DNA of 64,000 bases, taken from Cinclus cinclus (Eukaryota; Chordata; Aves; Passeriformes; Cinclidae). Each line of letters opens with the position of its first letter. Position 1 is the stretch's first letter. The notes beneath the pieces are model-generated. The model worked only from the letters and a program-made list of their open reading frames with translations. It had not been told where the DNA came from and made no database searches. The stretch lies in contig NC_085060.1 in assembly GCF_963662255.1 (NCBI RefSeq), positions 13,611,925-13,675,924 of the forward strand, written 5' to 3'. Positions 24,601-37,210 of this stretch are shown here, piece after piece. The translations under genes were made by a program, and so were the position numbers.

Positions 24601-27600
24601 GTGGTCCCAGCCATGGAATGGCTGCACTGGGAGCACTGGTGATCTCTTAGTAGCCTCTGAAACCTGGGGGGCTCCCTGGGGCTGCCTCAGGTTAAAGGCA
24701 ACGAGCTGGCAGGGTGCTGGCTCGGTTGGCTGCAAACATCACCTGCAAACTGGGCTCCTTGTGTGCTGAGCCAGGCACAGAGGTAGCCTCTGATGGATGG
24801 TGTCTGCATGGCAGGAAGCGGGTAAGAAGGGGTAAATGAAATGAGGTTGGTGTGGTGAGGACAGTTTCCAGCACAAAAGAAGCAGCACGCATTTTAAATT
24901 TAATTTTTGGGGTTTTTTTTTGTTTTTTTTTTTTAGTGTTTAAATGCAAAGAGAAGTGACCCTCAGGTGCTGGTGAGGCACTGGGAAGAAATTGAGCATT
25001 TTTTCCTATAAGGGTGGTGAGGTCACGGCACAGGTTGCCCAGAGAAGCTGTGGCTGCCCCATCCCTGGAAGTGTTCAAGGCCAGGTTGGGTGAGATTTGG
25101 AATAATCTGGTCTGGTGGAAAGTGTTCCTGTCCATGGCAGCGGGTGAAACTGGATGAGCTGAAAGGTCCCTTCCAACCTAAACCGTCCTGTAGTTCCAAG
25201 ATTCGATATTCTGTGATCCCTGTGGTGGTGTGGGATGTGGGACTGAAGAAGTGCTAACATTCAGAGTTTGTTGGTGAGCTGTGGTTTCGTGCCTTGTGTT
25301 CCCCGGGGCACGTGGCCGCTGCCAGCCTGACCTTGGGTGAGTGTCCGGCAGCTGCGGCTCCAGCCAGCTCTGGGGAGCTCCAGCGTCCTGGGAGCTGCAG
25401 CAGGAGCAGGCTGGGACCTGGTGAGTTTTGGGTGGATCGTCCTTCCCCACCGGCAGAGCCTGCTTTGAGAGGAGCTGGGTGTGCCGAAATCTCTTCCTCC
25501 GGCTGAGGAAGCCGTGCCGGGGATCACGCTGTCCCTGCAGCTCGGGCACGGCTGCCGTGCTGCAGACAAGCTGTCAGGGTGCCTCTTTCTCCTGCTCTCC
25601 ACGGCCTTCCCACCTGCTTGAGCAGCAGCGATTGTTTTTTAATTAATTTTTTGTTTCTGTGAACGCTGTTACAGGCAGGGGAGCTGCAGCTGTTGGCTCA
25701 TTAATGAAGTTCTCTGCAGAACCGTGGCAGGAAGCAGTGGCGGACCCTTGGCTGAGCTTGTGGTTTGACGCTTTTCCTTCCTGCCCTTCTCAGCAAAGCA
25801 AACTCACTTTGCTGTGCTTTGGCTGCCCCCACCTCAGCCCATGCTCCCTCGCTGCTTTGGGTGTCAGTTTTGCTTTGAGGGTTGGGCTGCGGTCCCCCAG
25901 GCAAGGTCCTGGGGAAGGAACCTGAGTCTTGTGTCTGTTTCTTTGGTCACAGTGGTTGGAGAAGGCAGAGATAGCAAGGTCAGGAGTCTCAATGATTGCT
26001 GTTTGATAAGGTTCACTGATATTTTATCAGTGGTCTCTGGGGACAGAAGGAAGCTTTATGAGTTAAGAACATCTGTCTGGCAGGGCCACATCCCCCCCTG
26101 AGTGTGCAGTGCTCGGGATGGAGCTCAAATCCTTGGGGATCCCAGTCTCTCCTTACTGCCAGCACCCACAGAGATCTTGGCTGTTCTTGGGCTGTTCTCT
26201 GGCAGTGCTGGTAGAGCCAGTCACCTGCCCAGCTGCTTCACCTGGGATTTACCTGCTCTCAGGTGGTTCATGCTGCTCCTTGAGCAGGGACTGAGCCGTG
26301 AAAGGCTCCTGGCAGCACAGAGGGTGTTGTGTAAGACTGGCTTCCGTGGATTATTGAGAATTTGTGTTTCTTGGCCAGGCTCCTCAGCCCATCGTGGCAC
26401 GGAGTGATGCACCGCTGGCTTTGTCGGTGTTTTTCCAGCACTGCTCCCCTTCAGCTCCTCTCCAGCTCTGCTGAAGTCCTGGGTGGGCATGGGGGCACAG
26501 GGGTGCTTTGCAGTGGAAGGGGAAGGAGATGCCATATCCCACCTCTCCCTCTGGGAATGCTCTGGAGACTGAGGAGAGCAAAGATCAGCTCCTGCAGCCC
26601 CTCTCAGCCTGCAGGGACCTTGTCACACTCCACAGCCCTGTGGGCAGGTGGGAGTGAAACACTCAGTGAGCAGCCAGCGGGAAGAGCAGCGAGTCCTTGT
26701 GTGTGGTGGTCACGGGTCAGTGTCACCTGTCACGTGCCAGGCAGGGCAGTGGAGCGTGGCTGGCTGTGTGTGCACGGCTGTGGCTCAGTTAGGCTGTGTT
26801 GGGTGAGCAGCCACGGGTCTAGGCACTGGGACTGGGGGTTTTGGGCAAATCAAGGCATGAGCTGTTTTGGATGGGGCTGGGGGCAGGTGCCGCTCGTCCC
26901 CAAAGATGTTGAGGTTGCTGAAGTGTGCTGGGGCTTTGGATCCCTTCTGAAAAATCACATGTGAGTCAAAAATTAGTCATAAAATTAGATGGAGAAACTT
27001 CTAGAAGGGTGTGAGCTGATTGATTGACCACAAACACATCAGCCAGCAGCACTGGGGGAGAGCTTTGCTGAGGTAAAGGCTTCCTCAGAAGCACCAGTGG
27101 GGCAACTGCTACACACTGCTGGGACTGGAAAGGAACGTTTGCCTGGGGAAAGATGAGAATTTTAGAGTGCTCTGAAGGGCACAGCCCTCAGTGCTGGGGA
27201 TGGCTTCCTCGATGAGCACAGCTGCTGTGGTGGAGGTTTGGCTGGGGAGGTTCCTCCCTGTGTGATCGCAGTGGTTATTCCAGAATGACTGTCTTGAGGG
27301 CAAAGTATTCTTAGTATCACCCCTGGGAAGCTCTGAACACAGGCTGAAGCCTTTGCCAGCCCTGGCATCAGCCCACCATCAGGAGGGGATCTGTCACGCA
27401 TAAGCCCCATCCCCACCACGTCCAGCTGTGAGCGCCAGTGACACTCTTGTGCGGCTGGGCCCAGACGAGAAAACCCCAAGCAGGTCTTGCTGTGACAAAT
27501 CTTTTCCTTACAGAGGGGCTTCCACATGGAATGGAAGCTGGAACAAACATGCCCATTCCTGCCAAAGGTGCTGCTCTGCCAGGAACTGGCCTCTGCTTCC

Positions 27601-30600
27601 TCCTGCAAGTAGTTGATGTGTGGAATTGGGGCTTCCTGCTGCCTGCTGACCCCTGGGCTTCTCCTTGGCCTGACCCCGGGAGCTGTTCCTCTGCTCCTGA
27701 CCCTGCTGTCAGCAGCCACCGCTCTGGCTCCGGTGTGTTCAGCGTCATAACTTCCCATGAGCTGGAATAGCTGTGCCAGGGGTGTGAGCTCCTGTGCCTG
27801 TAAATCCCCCAGAAGGCTGAGAAGTGCTTGGTTAATTAACCAAACTGAAAAAGAGTTGTTTGAACCATCTCTAGGAAGTGTTCCACCTGGCTTACAGCAA
27901 GGGTCTTGGATTTAGGACTGTCTTTTAGCCACGGAGCAGCCCAGATCTGTTTGTCCATCCTTGGATCCTTCCTGATCCATGGCTCTTCTCTGTGTCCTGC
28001 AAGGCTTTGCTTGCCTTGGCTCCTCAGAAATGCTGTTTTTTACATAAAGGGCCCCGCTTTGGTCTGTGCCTGAGTACAGGGGGGGCTTAGCTGTGGAGAG
28101 GGGCAGAGGCAGACCTGGCTATGCTGGATTCTCCGGTGGGAGGCAGATGGATGGACCATGTAAGCTGACTCTGCTATTCCCATGATTGATCTTCCACTGG
28201 GATTCAGCATCTTGACTGTCAGACCAGAGCAAGAGTCTCTAATACTGCTTGAGGCCAGCTTTTGCATCCTGTTTTATAATATTCCCTGACATTCCCCACA
28301 TTCCTGGCTAGGAGACTACTGTATTTTTTTTAAATGTTCCTTCGTCTCTTTGGAAAACTGTGACATCTTTTAAGACTTCTTCAAAATGCCATTTTCCTGC
28401 TGTCCTGGCATCTCCTGATAGCTCCATAAAGAACAGGAAGCCTTGAGTTTCAACTCCAGCCCCAACAACATCTCCTTCCATTTGGGAGAAAAGGGAACAA
28501 AGGAGGAGATAGACCATGTGCTCCTGTTTTATTCAGTGGCCTCCCTAAACCTGATGTCCCGGCTGTGTTTCCACCTCTGTCTGCAGGTTTCACTGCCCCC
28601 CATGTTTTTGGGATGATATTGGGCCTGTTACCTGAGCTTCCATCCTTGTCACAGCCTGTCAGGACAGCAAGGTGTGATGGGCTGGGGTCCCCCTGGGTCC
28701 CTGGGGCTGGGTCTGCAAGTTCTGACCTGTCAGGTGTGAGTTGAGGATGAGATGTTTTCTAATGCCATATCACTGGATAGGGATGAGAGACTATGGTGTT
28801 TCTAACCTGGAATCGGAAGTGAGGTGAGGTGAGGTGAGGTGAGGTGATGCTCAGCTGCAGGGATCTCACAGCTCATTCTAGCAATGATTTGTGCCAAAAC
28901 ACCAATATGGGAAGTGCAAGCACTTCCCAGGGGAATGTGGTTTTCATTGTGGAGACTAATCCTGTGTCAGCCATAGCTCCTTGCTTGGACCATGCTGACC
29001 CCTGTGCTTTGGGCTGAGAGGTGAGCTGACTCCTGCTGCCTGGGGAAGAAGCACTCCCAGGGCAGGTGGAGCACACTGGGCTCAGCACAAACTAGAAATC
29101 TGTAGGGAATTGGGTTATTTAGTCTGGATATCTCAGATTGCAGGCACTGTTGTTCTTGTTCCTGAACCATCTTTTTGAGCTTTTAGTCCTCTTTGGTATC
29201 TTGAGGGATTGGGAAATTTATGACAGCCCAGCCTCGGCTGTCAGTTTTCCCATCCCTTGCACACAGAACCTGCTGGCAGCTCCTGCAGTTTTGCAACAGC
29301 CGGCTGAGAGGAGCCTCAGCTTTGAGGTTTGAGTAGTTGATGCCTGATGATGAGGGGGTTTTGGGGTGCCCATCCCTCTCCTCGGTCCCGGTGTACTGCC
29401 GGATAGTGTCAGACCCCACCGACCCTTGGAGCCGGCACGATGCCGCCCTGGCGGGATGCTTTGCTCTCCATTTCTCGGGTTGGAATGGAAAACTGCGGCT
29501 CAGACGGCGGCCCCGGGGTGCCGTGCTGGGCAGGACAGGGGCTGGGAGCGGGGCCGGATGGAGCCCTCCCCGCCGCTCCCACCCCCGCTCAGCCGGGATG
29601 TCCTGTTTGCCGGGGACACGTCGGCTCGGCTCGGCTCGGCTCGGCTCGGCTCGGCTCGGCTCGGCTCGGCTCGGCTCGGCACAGCCCTGCGGGGAAAACT
29701 GCAGCTCTGCCATGGACTGCCTGTGGGAAGGTCTCTTGTCGCCCGTGGACAGTGCTGGGTGGCCGAGGAGGGCGTGAAGGAGGCTGCGGGTCATGGTGGT
29801 ATTTTTTTCGGCATTTAATCCACGGGTTCCAATGAACAAAGCCGGGATTAACAGCTCCTGCCACGGTGAGTCTGCTCGTGTCCCAGCTCCGTGTTTGGAT
29901 TGGGAGGCTCCAGCCAGCAAACGCTCTCGGGGGAGGTGGGAAAGGGTGTAAAATGACCTTTTTTCTTGTTAGAGATTTCTTGGAAGCAGCGTTTCCTGTG
30001 CAGCAGGGCGGTTTGCTCCGGCTTTTACACAGCGGGGCGAGGGCAGGGTTCAGAGGTGTCGCTTGTGTTGTTGGCTTTTTTTTTTTTTTTTTTTAATCTT
30101 TTCTCGAGAACCAGAATATCCTTCACCTTTCCATGAAGTGCTCTGCGGGAGCGTGTGCCCGGAGCGGGTGTGCCCGGCTGGAGCACGGCGCTGGCAGCGG
30201 GATGCGGCTGAGCGTGGCAGGGATGGGAGACAGGGGAGCGATGGCAGTGACACAGCACGGGCTGCCTCAGTCACACGGTCACACCGCCGGGGATTTTTCT
30301 TCCCCGCTCTGCTCCCCACTGAAGGTGCAGCAGGCAGAAGAGACCTGCAGCCCTGGCAATATTTGGGTTTATTTCTGCCAGAGCCAGCCGAGCCGGTGGG
30401 AGCGCCGCGTGCCAGCTCCTCCTGATCTCCCGATTGTTTCCTGAGCCTGAGCCAAAATCTTTTTTGTGTGATCTCGACCCCCCAGCCCTGCCAGGCATGG
30501 CCAGGGGTGCCATGGTGTTGGTGCCAGCCGTGCTCTGGAATGTGGCATCACCTGCTGACACCAGTTCACTGATTTAAAAGCAGTTTTTGGAAGGAGGAGA

Positions 30601-33600
30601 GGAGGAGTGAGAAAAGAGCTGGGTTTGGAGCTGTGGGGTTGAGCTGGAGCTGTGGTGAGCGATGCCAAAGCACTGCCGGTGGGTGTGGGGTGCAGCAGAA
30701 AGGGGTCCTGACAGGGGACACCTGTGAACTGGTGACAGTCCTTCCCCTGAGCACACAGACCTGTGTCCCCGTGAGAAACGTCCCTCAGCTGCAATTTGAA
30801 ACTCGGAGTTTGGGTTATGCCTCCATGTGTGGCTGTGCCTGGAGGGGTCCCTGCACGGACAGGGGTTCTGAGCCTGCACCCCCACGGGCTGAGGGGGGCC
30901 TTGTGCTCGGCTGCACATCCTTGGGGTTAAACTCCTGAACTGTGCTGATCTTTCTGAGGTGGGCTGGAATTTCAGGAGTTTAGCAAGGAGCACAGGCAGG
31001 CCCCTGAACTTCCCCTGGGAAGCAGGGACCGGTCAATAAACCAAAGCTGGGTCTGGTGGGGAAGGAGGCAGGATCTTGTGCAGAGCTGGGAAATACTTGA
31101 TTTGGGGTTATTTTTGTATTGCAGCCTTTTAAGAAGGGAAGAAGAGAGCCCTAAAGTAACTATTCATGCCTCTGCTGGAAATTCAGTGCCAGTTCCTTCC
31201 TGTGAGAGCTTGTGCCCATGCCAGGGCTGTGGCAGTGGCCACTGCTGGGTGTGACAGCTGTGGTCTGGGCTCCCTGTCCCTGGGGGGCGTGTAGGGCTCC
31301 CACCAATGCTGCTGGAGCTTGAGCATTCTTCAGCCAGGAACAGTGTGGGTTTGTGATTCTGTACAACATGGAAAAAGCTGCAGTGGGACCACAAGGGAAT
31401 TCTGCTCCATGGGTTCCTCTGGTAACACATGTGTTTATGCTAAATAAATGCATAAAAGTAGGAGGGAATTCTCTCGTGTATTAAGGAAATAGCTGTTCTT
31501 TAGTGCCTGGGTTTAGCAGTAGGAGCTGGGGGTCGTTCCTCAGTGTGGGAAGAAGGAGGGCAGCTGCAGCAGGTCATATCCACGGGAGATGCAAATGCTC
31601 CGGTGGGTGATTGGAGCTCCCTGCAGAGCCAGAACTGCTGCTGGTTTTGTTTTTTTTTTAGCAGAACTGGTGGTTGTTTTCCTTTGACTTGGCCTTCCGT
31701 GGCCTTTGATGGTGGCTGGTGTTGGGTCTCGTGCAGTACTCCGGTTGTTGACCTCAATCCATGATGGGTTTAACGCTCTTCCAGGTGGTGAAAACTTGAC
31801 TGTTGTCCATGTAAAGAAACATGAGATGTGATGGCACCTCACTGGGAGGTGCAGCCTGGCTGGTACCTGTGGTAGGTGATGGATGCTGCTGGAGCTCTGG
31901 CACTGCTGGCTGCCCTCAGAGAGACAGCGTTCACTTGTCCAAACAAAGTGCGTGTGAGATCCATGGGATGGTCAACAGGAAAACCCTGCAGCTTTAGGAA
32001 GGGTGGACTTACAGGATGGGCAAGATAGATTAATTTTCTTCAGCATCTGAGTATCTGTTTTCATCTTGCTCCTTGTGGATGCCTCATGCCTCAAAGTTGG
32101 ACAAGGTTGGAGCAAGTTGGGTAGTAGAAGTTATCCCTGCCTGTGGCAGAGGGCCAGAATGAGATGATCTCTGAGGTCCCTTCCAACCCAAACTATTTTG
32201 GAATTCTCTTCTGGATTTTTCTTTCTGACTTCAGCAAACACCAAAGAGAAGGATGAAACTTCACCCCAAGGCTAGATCCAACAGAGGTGGCTGGTGGCTG
32301 TGCTGTCACTGATAGACCTTCTAGGGGTGGTGCACAGGGTGGGCTGGAGCCAGAGACTCTCTGCTCTGAATTTGCTTTGCCATTGCCTTTTCAGAGGTGG
32401 AACCCCAGGTTCCCTCCGTGCTGGGTTTCCCCTCCAACATGGGGGGCTGCTGCTCTGTGCTCCCGACACAGTGGGATGGTCCCGGCCTCTCTGTTGTTCC
32501 TCTGGGGTCAGAACAGCTGCAAAAATGCAGGTGGGGAAAGCAAGGACGGATCAGGGTCCTCACCTTCCTGGCCCTTTGTTTCTGTTCCTCTTTTTCCATC
32601 CCTTGTTCCCCCCAGACATCTGCTGTGCAGCTGCAGCTCAAGCAGTGGGATGTGTAACCCCCGAGCTGCCGCAGAGCTCCTGCTCCTGAGTGCTCTGGAG
32701 CTGCTGGGAGGAGGTGTCCTGTAGGCCAAAGGGGCTACAAGACTCTGAGGAGCTGCCTGGGGGAACAGGAATCTGTAATATGCTGTAGGACACTCCCGTA
32801 GCCATCACAGCAGTGTCAGGGGACACTGACTTGTCTCTGCCACCCCACTGTGTCCTGCTGCCAGTGTCCGTCTGGGCATGTCCCAGAGCCCTCCTGTCCT
32901 TCCCTCCTGGTGTATCCCATGCCCCTGAGTGTGGCTGTCCCCAGTTCAACCCTGCCTTGTAGGGTCTGTGAAGATGTTTTGGTGTGAAGAAGGGATTTGG
33001 GTTAGTGCTGGCCTTGGCAGTGGTGGACTTGATGATCTGAAACAGCTTTCCCATTTTAAACCATTCCATGATTCCATGATTGTATGCATCATTTTTTTGT
33101 GGCTAATGTGTCTGCTGCAGTGCTTCCTTCTCATCTTTATTAATGATTTGCAGCCAGTGCTGCTGAATTTGGGTTGTTCTGAGTGATGTTTATGGAAGCA
33201 GAGATGTTCTCTGTGCAGGTTGGGCGCAGGTCCTCTCCCAGGTGCCAGTCTGTGAGGGCAGGAGCTGCTTTTGGGTGGACAGGTGCTGCAGCATCCCCTC
33301 GGATTCCTGGTGGCCACATTCCTGCCTTGTGCAGCACAAAGCTCTGCACAGTGCAGATGCAAAGGGCTGGTGGAGCTTTTAGAACACAATGAACCAGACC
33401 TGAGGCTGCTGCTGGGCTCCTTTGAGGGGAGGAAATCAGAGCTATTGCATTCAGCTGATAAGGGTGGTCACACACAGTGCTGGAGCCCGGCCGAGGGATG
33501 AGGTGGGGAGTGCTCTGGGGGGTCCCTGTGCCCAGCCTGCATGGATTAGATCCAGATCTGATCCAGACACTCAACAGCTACAGTCTCCTTGCCCTGTGGT

Positions 33601-36600
33601 GGCCAGATGGGTTCCTGTCTGGGTTGTACCTGCTGGTGCTCACAGACACCATCCAGCAATTCCTGTGCAACCTCTAGGATCATTTTTACCCTTGGATGTC
33701 CCTCATGTTCATGCTCCCAGCAGCTGTCTGGGGCAGGATCGGGGTGGCAGAGGGCTTTGCTGCCATCTCCCTTGCCAGGTGCCATCCCCAGGGAGCGATG
33801 CCCTTGGAGCAGACATTTCAGGGCTGGAGGTGAAGGAGGCATTTGAGCAATTCCTGGTTGGTGTCATAGCAAGGAGCAGTTCCCCAAGCTTATGAGACCT
33901 ATTTACTGTGTGAAGGTTAATTATGGAAACGCGCCGTGTCTGGGAGAAAATCCAAGAGCATTTCTCATTCCTGTCCATGTGCCCTATCCATGTCTGTGGT
34001 GGCAGCTCCAAAATCTCTGCGCTTTGCTGAGTGGGGCTGGGAGCTGGAAGCAGGAGGTGCCTGTGGCTGGCAGATGCCTGTGGTTGTGTGGATCTCTGTG
34101 TGCCTCCTGCCCCAAGAGCCCAGCTGGGTGGGCAGTGAGTCCCAGCTGTGCCCAGTGCTGAGAAGGCACCGTGGGGGCTTCTTCCAGAGCCCACTGGGAG
34201 GGTCTGGGATTGGCCCTTGGCTGCTGTGGGAGTGATGCCCTGGTCAGGAAGGCAGCTCTGATTTCTCCAGGCAGAGTCAGTCCCTCTGCCACGGTAGCTT
34301 TGGTGTGAGTAGGATACACCTTTCCCATGGGACACCTGCTTCAGTTCCTCATGTTCTCAGTGAAGGCACAGCCCTTGGTTCAGGAGAGATGTTGGGATTT
34401 TCTGTCATTCCTGTAAAAAACAGGCAAGAAATTTCTGCTTATAGCGGGGAAGGAAAGTCCCTATTGCAGGCAGTTTTACTTTCAGGCAGGGTGGAAAGAA
34501 ATCACACCAAAAAGGAAGAAAAAAGAGCAATTTTCTCCCCTTGGTGCTGGGGTTGAAGCTTCCCCCGCAGTGCCAGGCAGCTGCTTCCAGCTTTCCATGA
34601 GGTAACATGTGAGCGATTTTGTGGTGGGGTTTTCTCCTCACACACTAATTGGCTGTGTGGAACGTTTTATGGGGATTTGGAATCTTGCTGTGGGAAGCTT
34701 GAGAGCCTGACCTGGGACTTCTTGTTCGGTTTGATTGTTAAAGTGAAAGTGCAGAGCTGGGGTTCTGGGAAGTGGCTTTCCTGCCTGTAATTCTGCTGGC
34801 CTCCAGTGTTCGAAGTTGCTCCTTTTAGAACTTTTATGGAATGTCCTGGGCTTTTCCCTGTCCATGCCTGTTCCAGGCAAGAGTGGGCTGGATGGAGCAC
34901 CAAAAGCACTTGAGAGAGAGAGACATCAAGCTCCAGAAGCCCCACAGCTAGGAGCCGTTCTTGCTGGAGCCACCAGTGGGTTGCCCCAGGGAAATGCGAC
35001 AGTGCAGGGACTGCAAGAAGGGGAATTTTGTCCTTTTTTTTCCCACTTCAATGTTGGCTTTCATCCTTTTCTTCTGAAACAATGGGAGCCTCTTCTCTTC
35101 CTTCGTTTTTTATTTCCACCCCTTCCTGGGGGTTTTGGGGGATCAGGGTTCCCTGGCTGCCGAGGACCAGCCTGGGGGTTTCTGATGGACCATTGTGACA
35201 CTTGGGTTACATCTCTACCCCATGCTGGGTGCAGGGAATGGGAGAGCTGCTGTGGATGCCTTTTCCTTGGGAAACACCATCCAGCCTCGGCAGCTGTTGG
35301 ACAAGGGCAGAGGCTTTGCTGGGGGAGGATTCTCTGCTGGCTCAGAGGATTGTGCACCATTGGGAGCTTTTTCCACTGAAGATGTTGGTGCTGGTTTCCC
35401 CCGTGGGGTTCTCCAGGCATTTCCTGAGGGCTCATCTCCCATGGAGAGCTTCCTCTGGAGCACGAAACATAGTGGGGGTGATGGTCTCCCTTCTCTGCCT
35501 GCAGTCTGGAAGCTGGTGGGGTTTATCCCCTTGTTTCCCAGGGATGCACAGACTCTGCTGGTGTCCTCTGCCTGCTCCTCCTGCCATGCAGGGATTTCTG
35601 CACCATTTAAATTGCAGATCTCAAACTTCTGGAAACTGTTTTCTGACCAGTGGAGGCAAGGAGACTCTCTTTGTGCCCCGCTGAGGGTGGATGTAGTGTT
35701 TGATGAGCCTACATTAGACATCAGAGAATCCTGGCATCTGGAGATGCTGGGATGTCTATTGCTGCTGCCTAGGGCTCAGGCTGAGCTGAGTGGAGGGTCT
35801 CCAGGCAGCAATCCCTGGGCTCTGGCTGGATTCCCAGTGGAGGCTGCAGCCAGGGATGTGTGCTGGGCTCAGGTCCCATAACCCTGTCCAACAGTGAGGC
35901 TCCTGAGAGGTGACAGGGAGGGCTGGGAACACGGCTGGAATGGGTGACCCTGTGCCCAGCGTCCGGCTGTGCCCCATGCAGGAGTGTTTGCCTGCCCGGC
36001 CTTTCCTGCACTTCCCTGGGAAAGCACGTCCATGGGAAGGGCGGGAAGAGGAGGAGGCTGGCTGCTGGCTCCCTCTGGGACAGGACACTTGGAAACCTGT
36101 TCTGTGACAGCATTTCTACATGAGGAGGGCTCAACGTGGGCTGGTCAAAGTCCCCCCTGCTCCAGGGAGCTTCTCCCTGTTTGAGGGGCTCTGGGGTGAT
36201 GCAGGACTTGCCACAGCAGGCAGAGCCTGGGACCTGGCTCCCAGAGAGGAGAGGAGAGGTGGAAGGTGGAGATTCGGGGCCCTGGCCCCCTGCCAGCCCG
36301 TGCGTGGGGGAGGCGGTGGAGGGAAGGAAATGTCGTGCTCTGACTCGGCATTTCCACCACGGTGATGGGTGGCTGAGCCCAGTCCTGCACAGAGCATCCT
36401 GCTGCAGCCCTGGGCTCTGGCTGCTCCTGGCCCGCTGGGGTGGCCGTGGTCAGGCTGGGTGTCACCAGGCTCCAGCGTGGCCCCAGTCCGTGCCCGGCCA
36501 TGCTGTGGTACCAGCTGAGCCCTGCTGCGGGCAGGGGTAAGCTCAGCCACGGCCCTGCTCCTGCTGCCCTCTGCCAGACCCATCCCTGGGGCAGGATCCA

Positions 36601-37178
36601 TGGCACAGGTGGGAGGCCGGTGGTTTTGCTCGTGGCTGGGGGCGCACGGAGCTGCAGTCGTTGGCTGGGATTAGCCCCATGGAACTTCCATTGGGAGCAA
36701 AGAGGCAGCAGAGTGGGGCAGGGGTGGGAACTGGCAGGGCCATTGGCAGGGGCTGTGGGAAATGCCTGTCCCTGGGTCCTGCCCGCTCCTGGGGTGTGGG
36801 AGGGATCCGCTTCCAGAGCTGGCATGGCCAAAGAGCATTCCCAGGGACCACCAGGCTTGGTGCCCTCCTGCTGGACAGATGCAGCCACGGGGTGCCCTCC
36901 CCATGGGGTTTTGGGTTCTTTGGGAGGGATTTGGTGCTCCACATGAACCAGCTGACCTGGGGCTGAGTTGTCCATTGGGATTGCTGGGTCTGAGCCCTGT
37001 TGGGGGTAGGAGGGGTCAGCCCTGGGTTTTGGCAGGACTCATGGCATGGTTAATGACAGCTGTGCGGTTTGGACCCACATCCAGATGCTCATTCCAAAAC
37101 TTCTTCCCAAAACTTGCCAAGTATTTGGGTCCGGGGTTTTGGCTTGGTCCTGTCCTGAACTGAGCTGCTTATTTGGAA

Positions 37179-37210
<32 letters not shown>

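Larger units (their letters stand above)
18482..25007 (+). other. STARD8 intron 2, third part
   Basis: No exon or RNA gene recognised. It contains two HNF1-like sites (20894-20906 and 21334-21346), a perfect 20-bp palindrome (21785-21804) and a T-rich tract at 24909-24934. The many short frames are not supported as genes. Confidence 0.45.
29380..29870 (+). promoter_or_regulatory. CpG island in intron 2, candidate alternative promoter
   Basis: CpG-rich region containing a perfect (TCGGC)12 array and followed by a donor-bearing ATG segment (29793-29865). It lies 9 kb before the SAM exon, a natural place for a downstream STARD8 promoter. Activity is inferred. Confidence 0.5.

Noticed and set aside
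28308..28517. 69-codon minus-strand frame with a protein-like composition
   Set aside because: Looked like a possible pseudogene exon, but I cannot match it to any family and it lacks clear splice sites. A protein search would decide.
29500..29864. Ala-Glu-Pro-Ser-Arg repeat frames
   Set aside because: Translations of the (TCGGC)12 array.
36145..36975. 276-codon minus-strand frame in intron 2
   Set aside because: It overlaps plus-strand frames of similar length, has no recognised domain, and shows no splice or promoter context.
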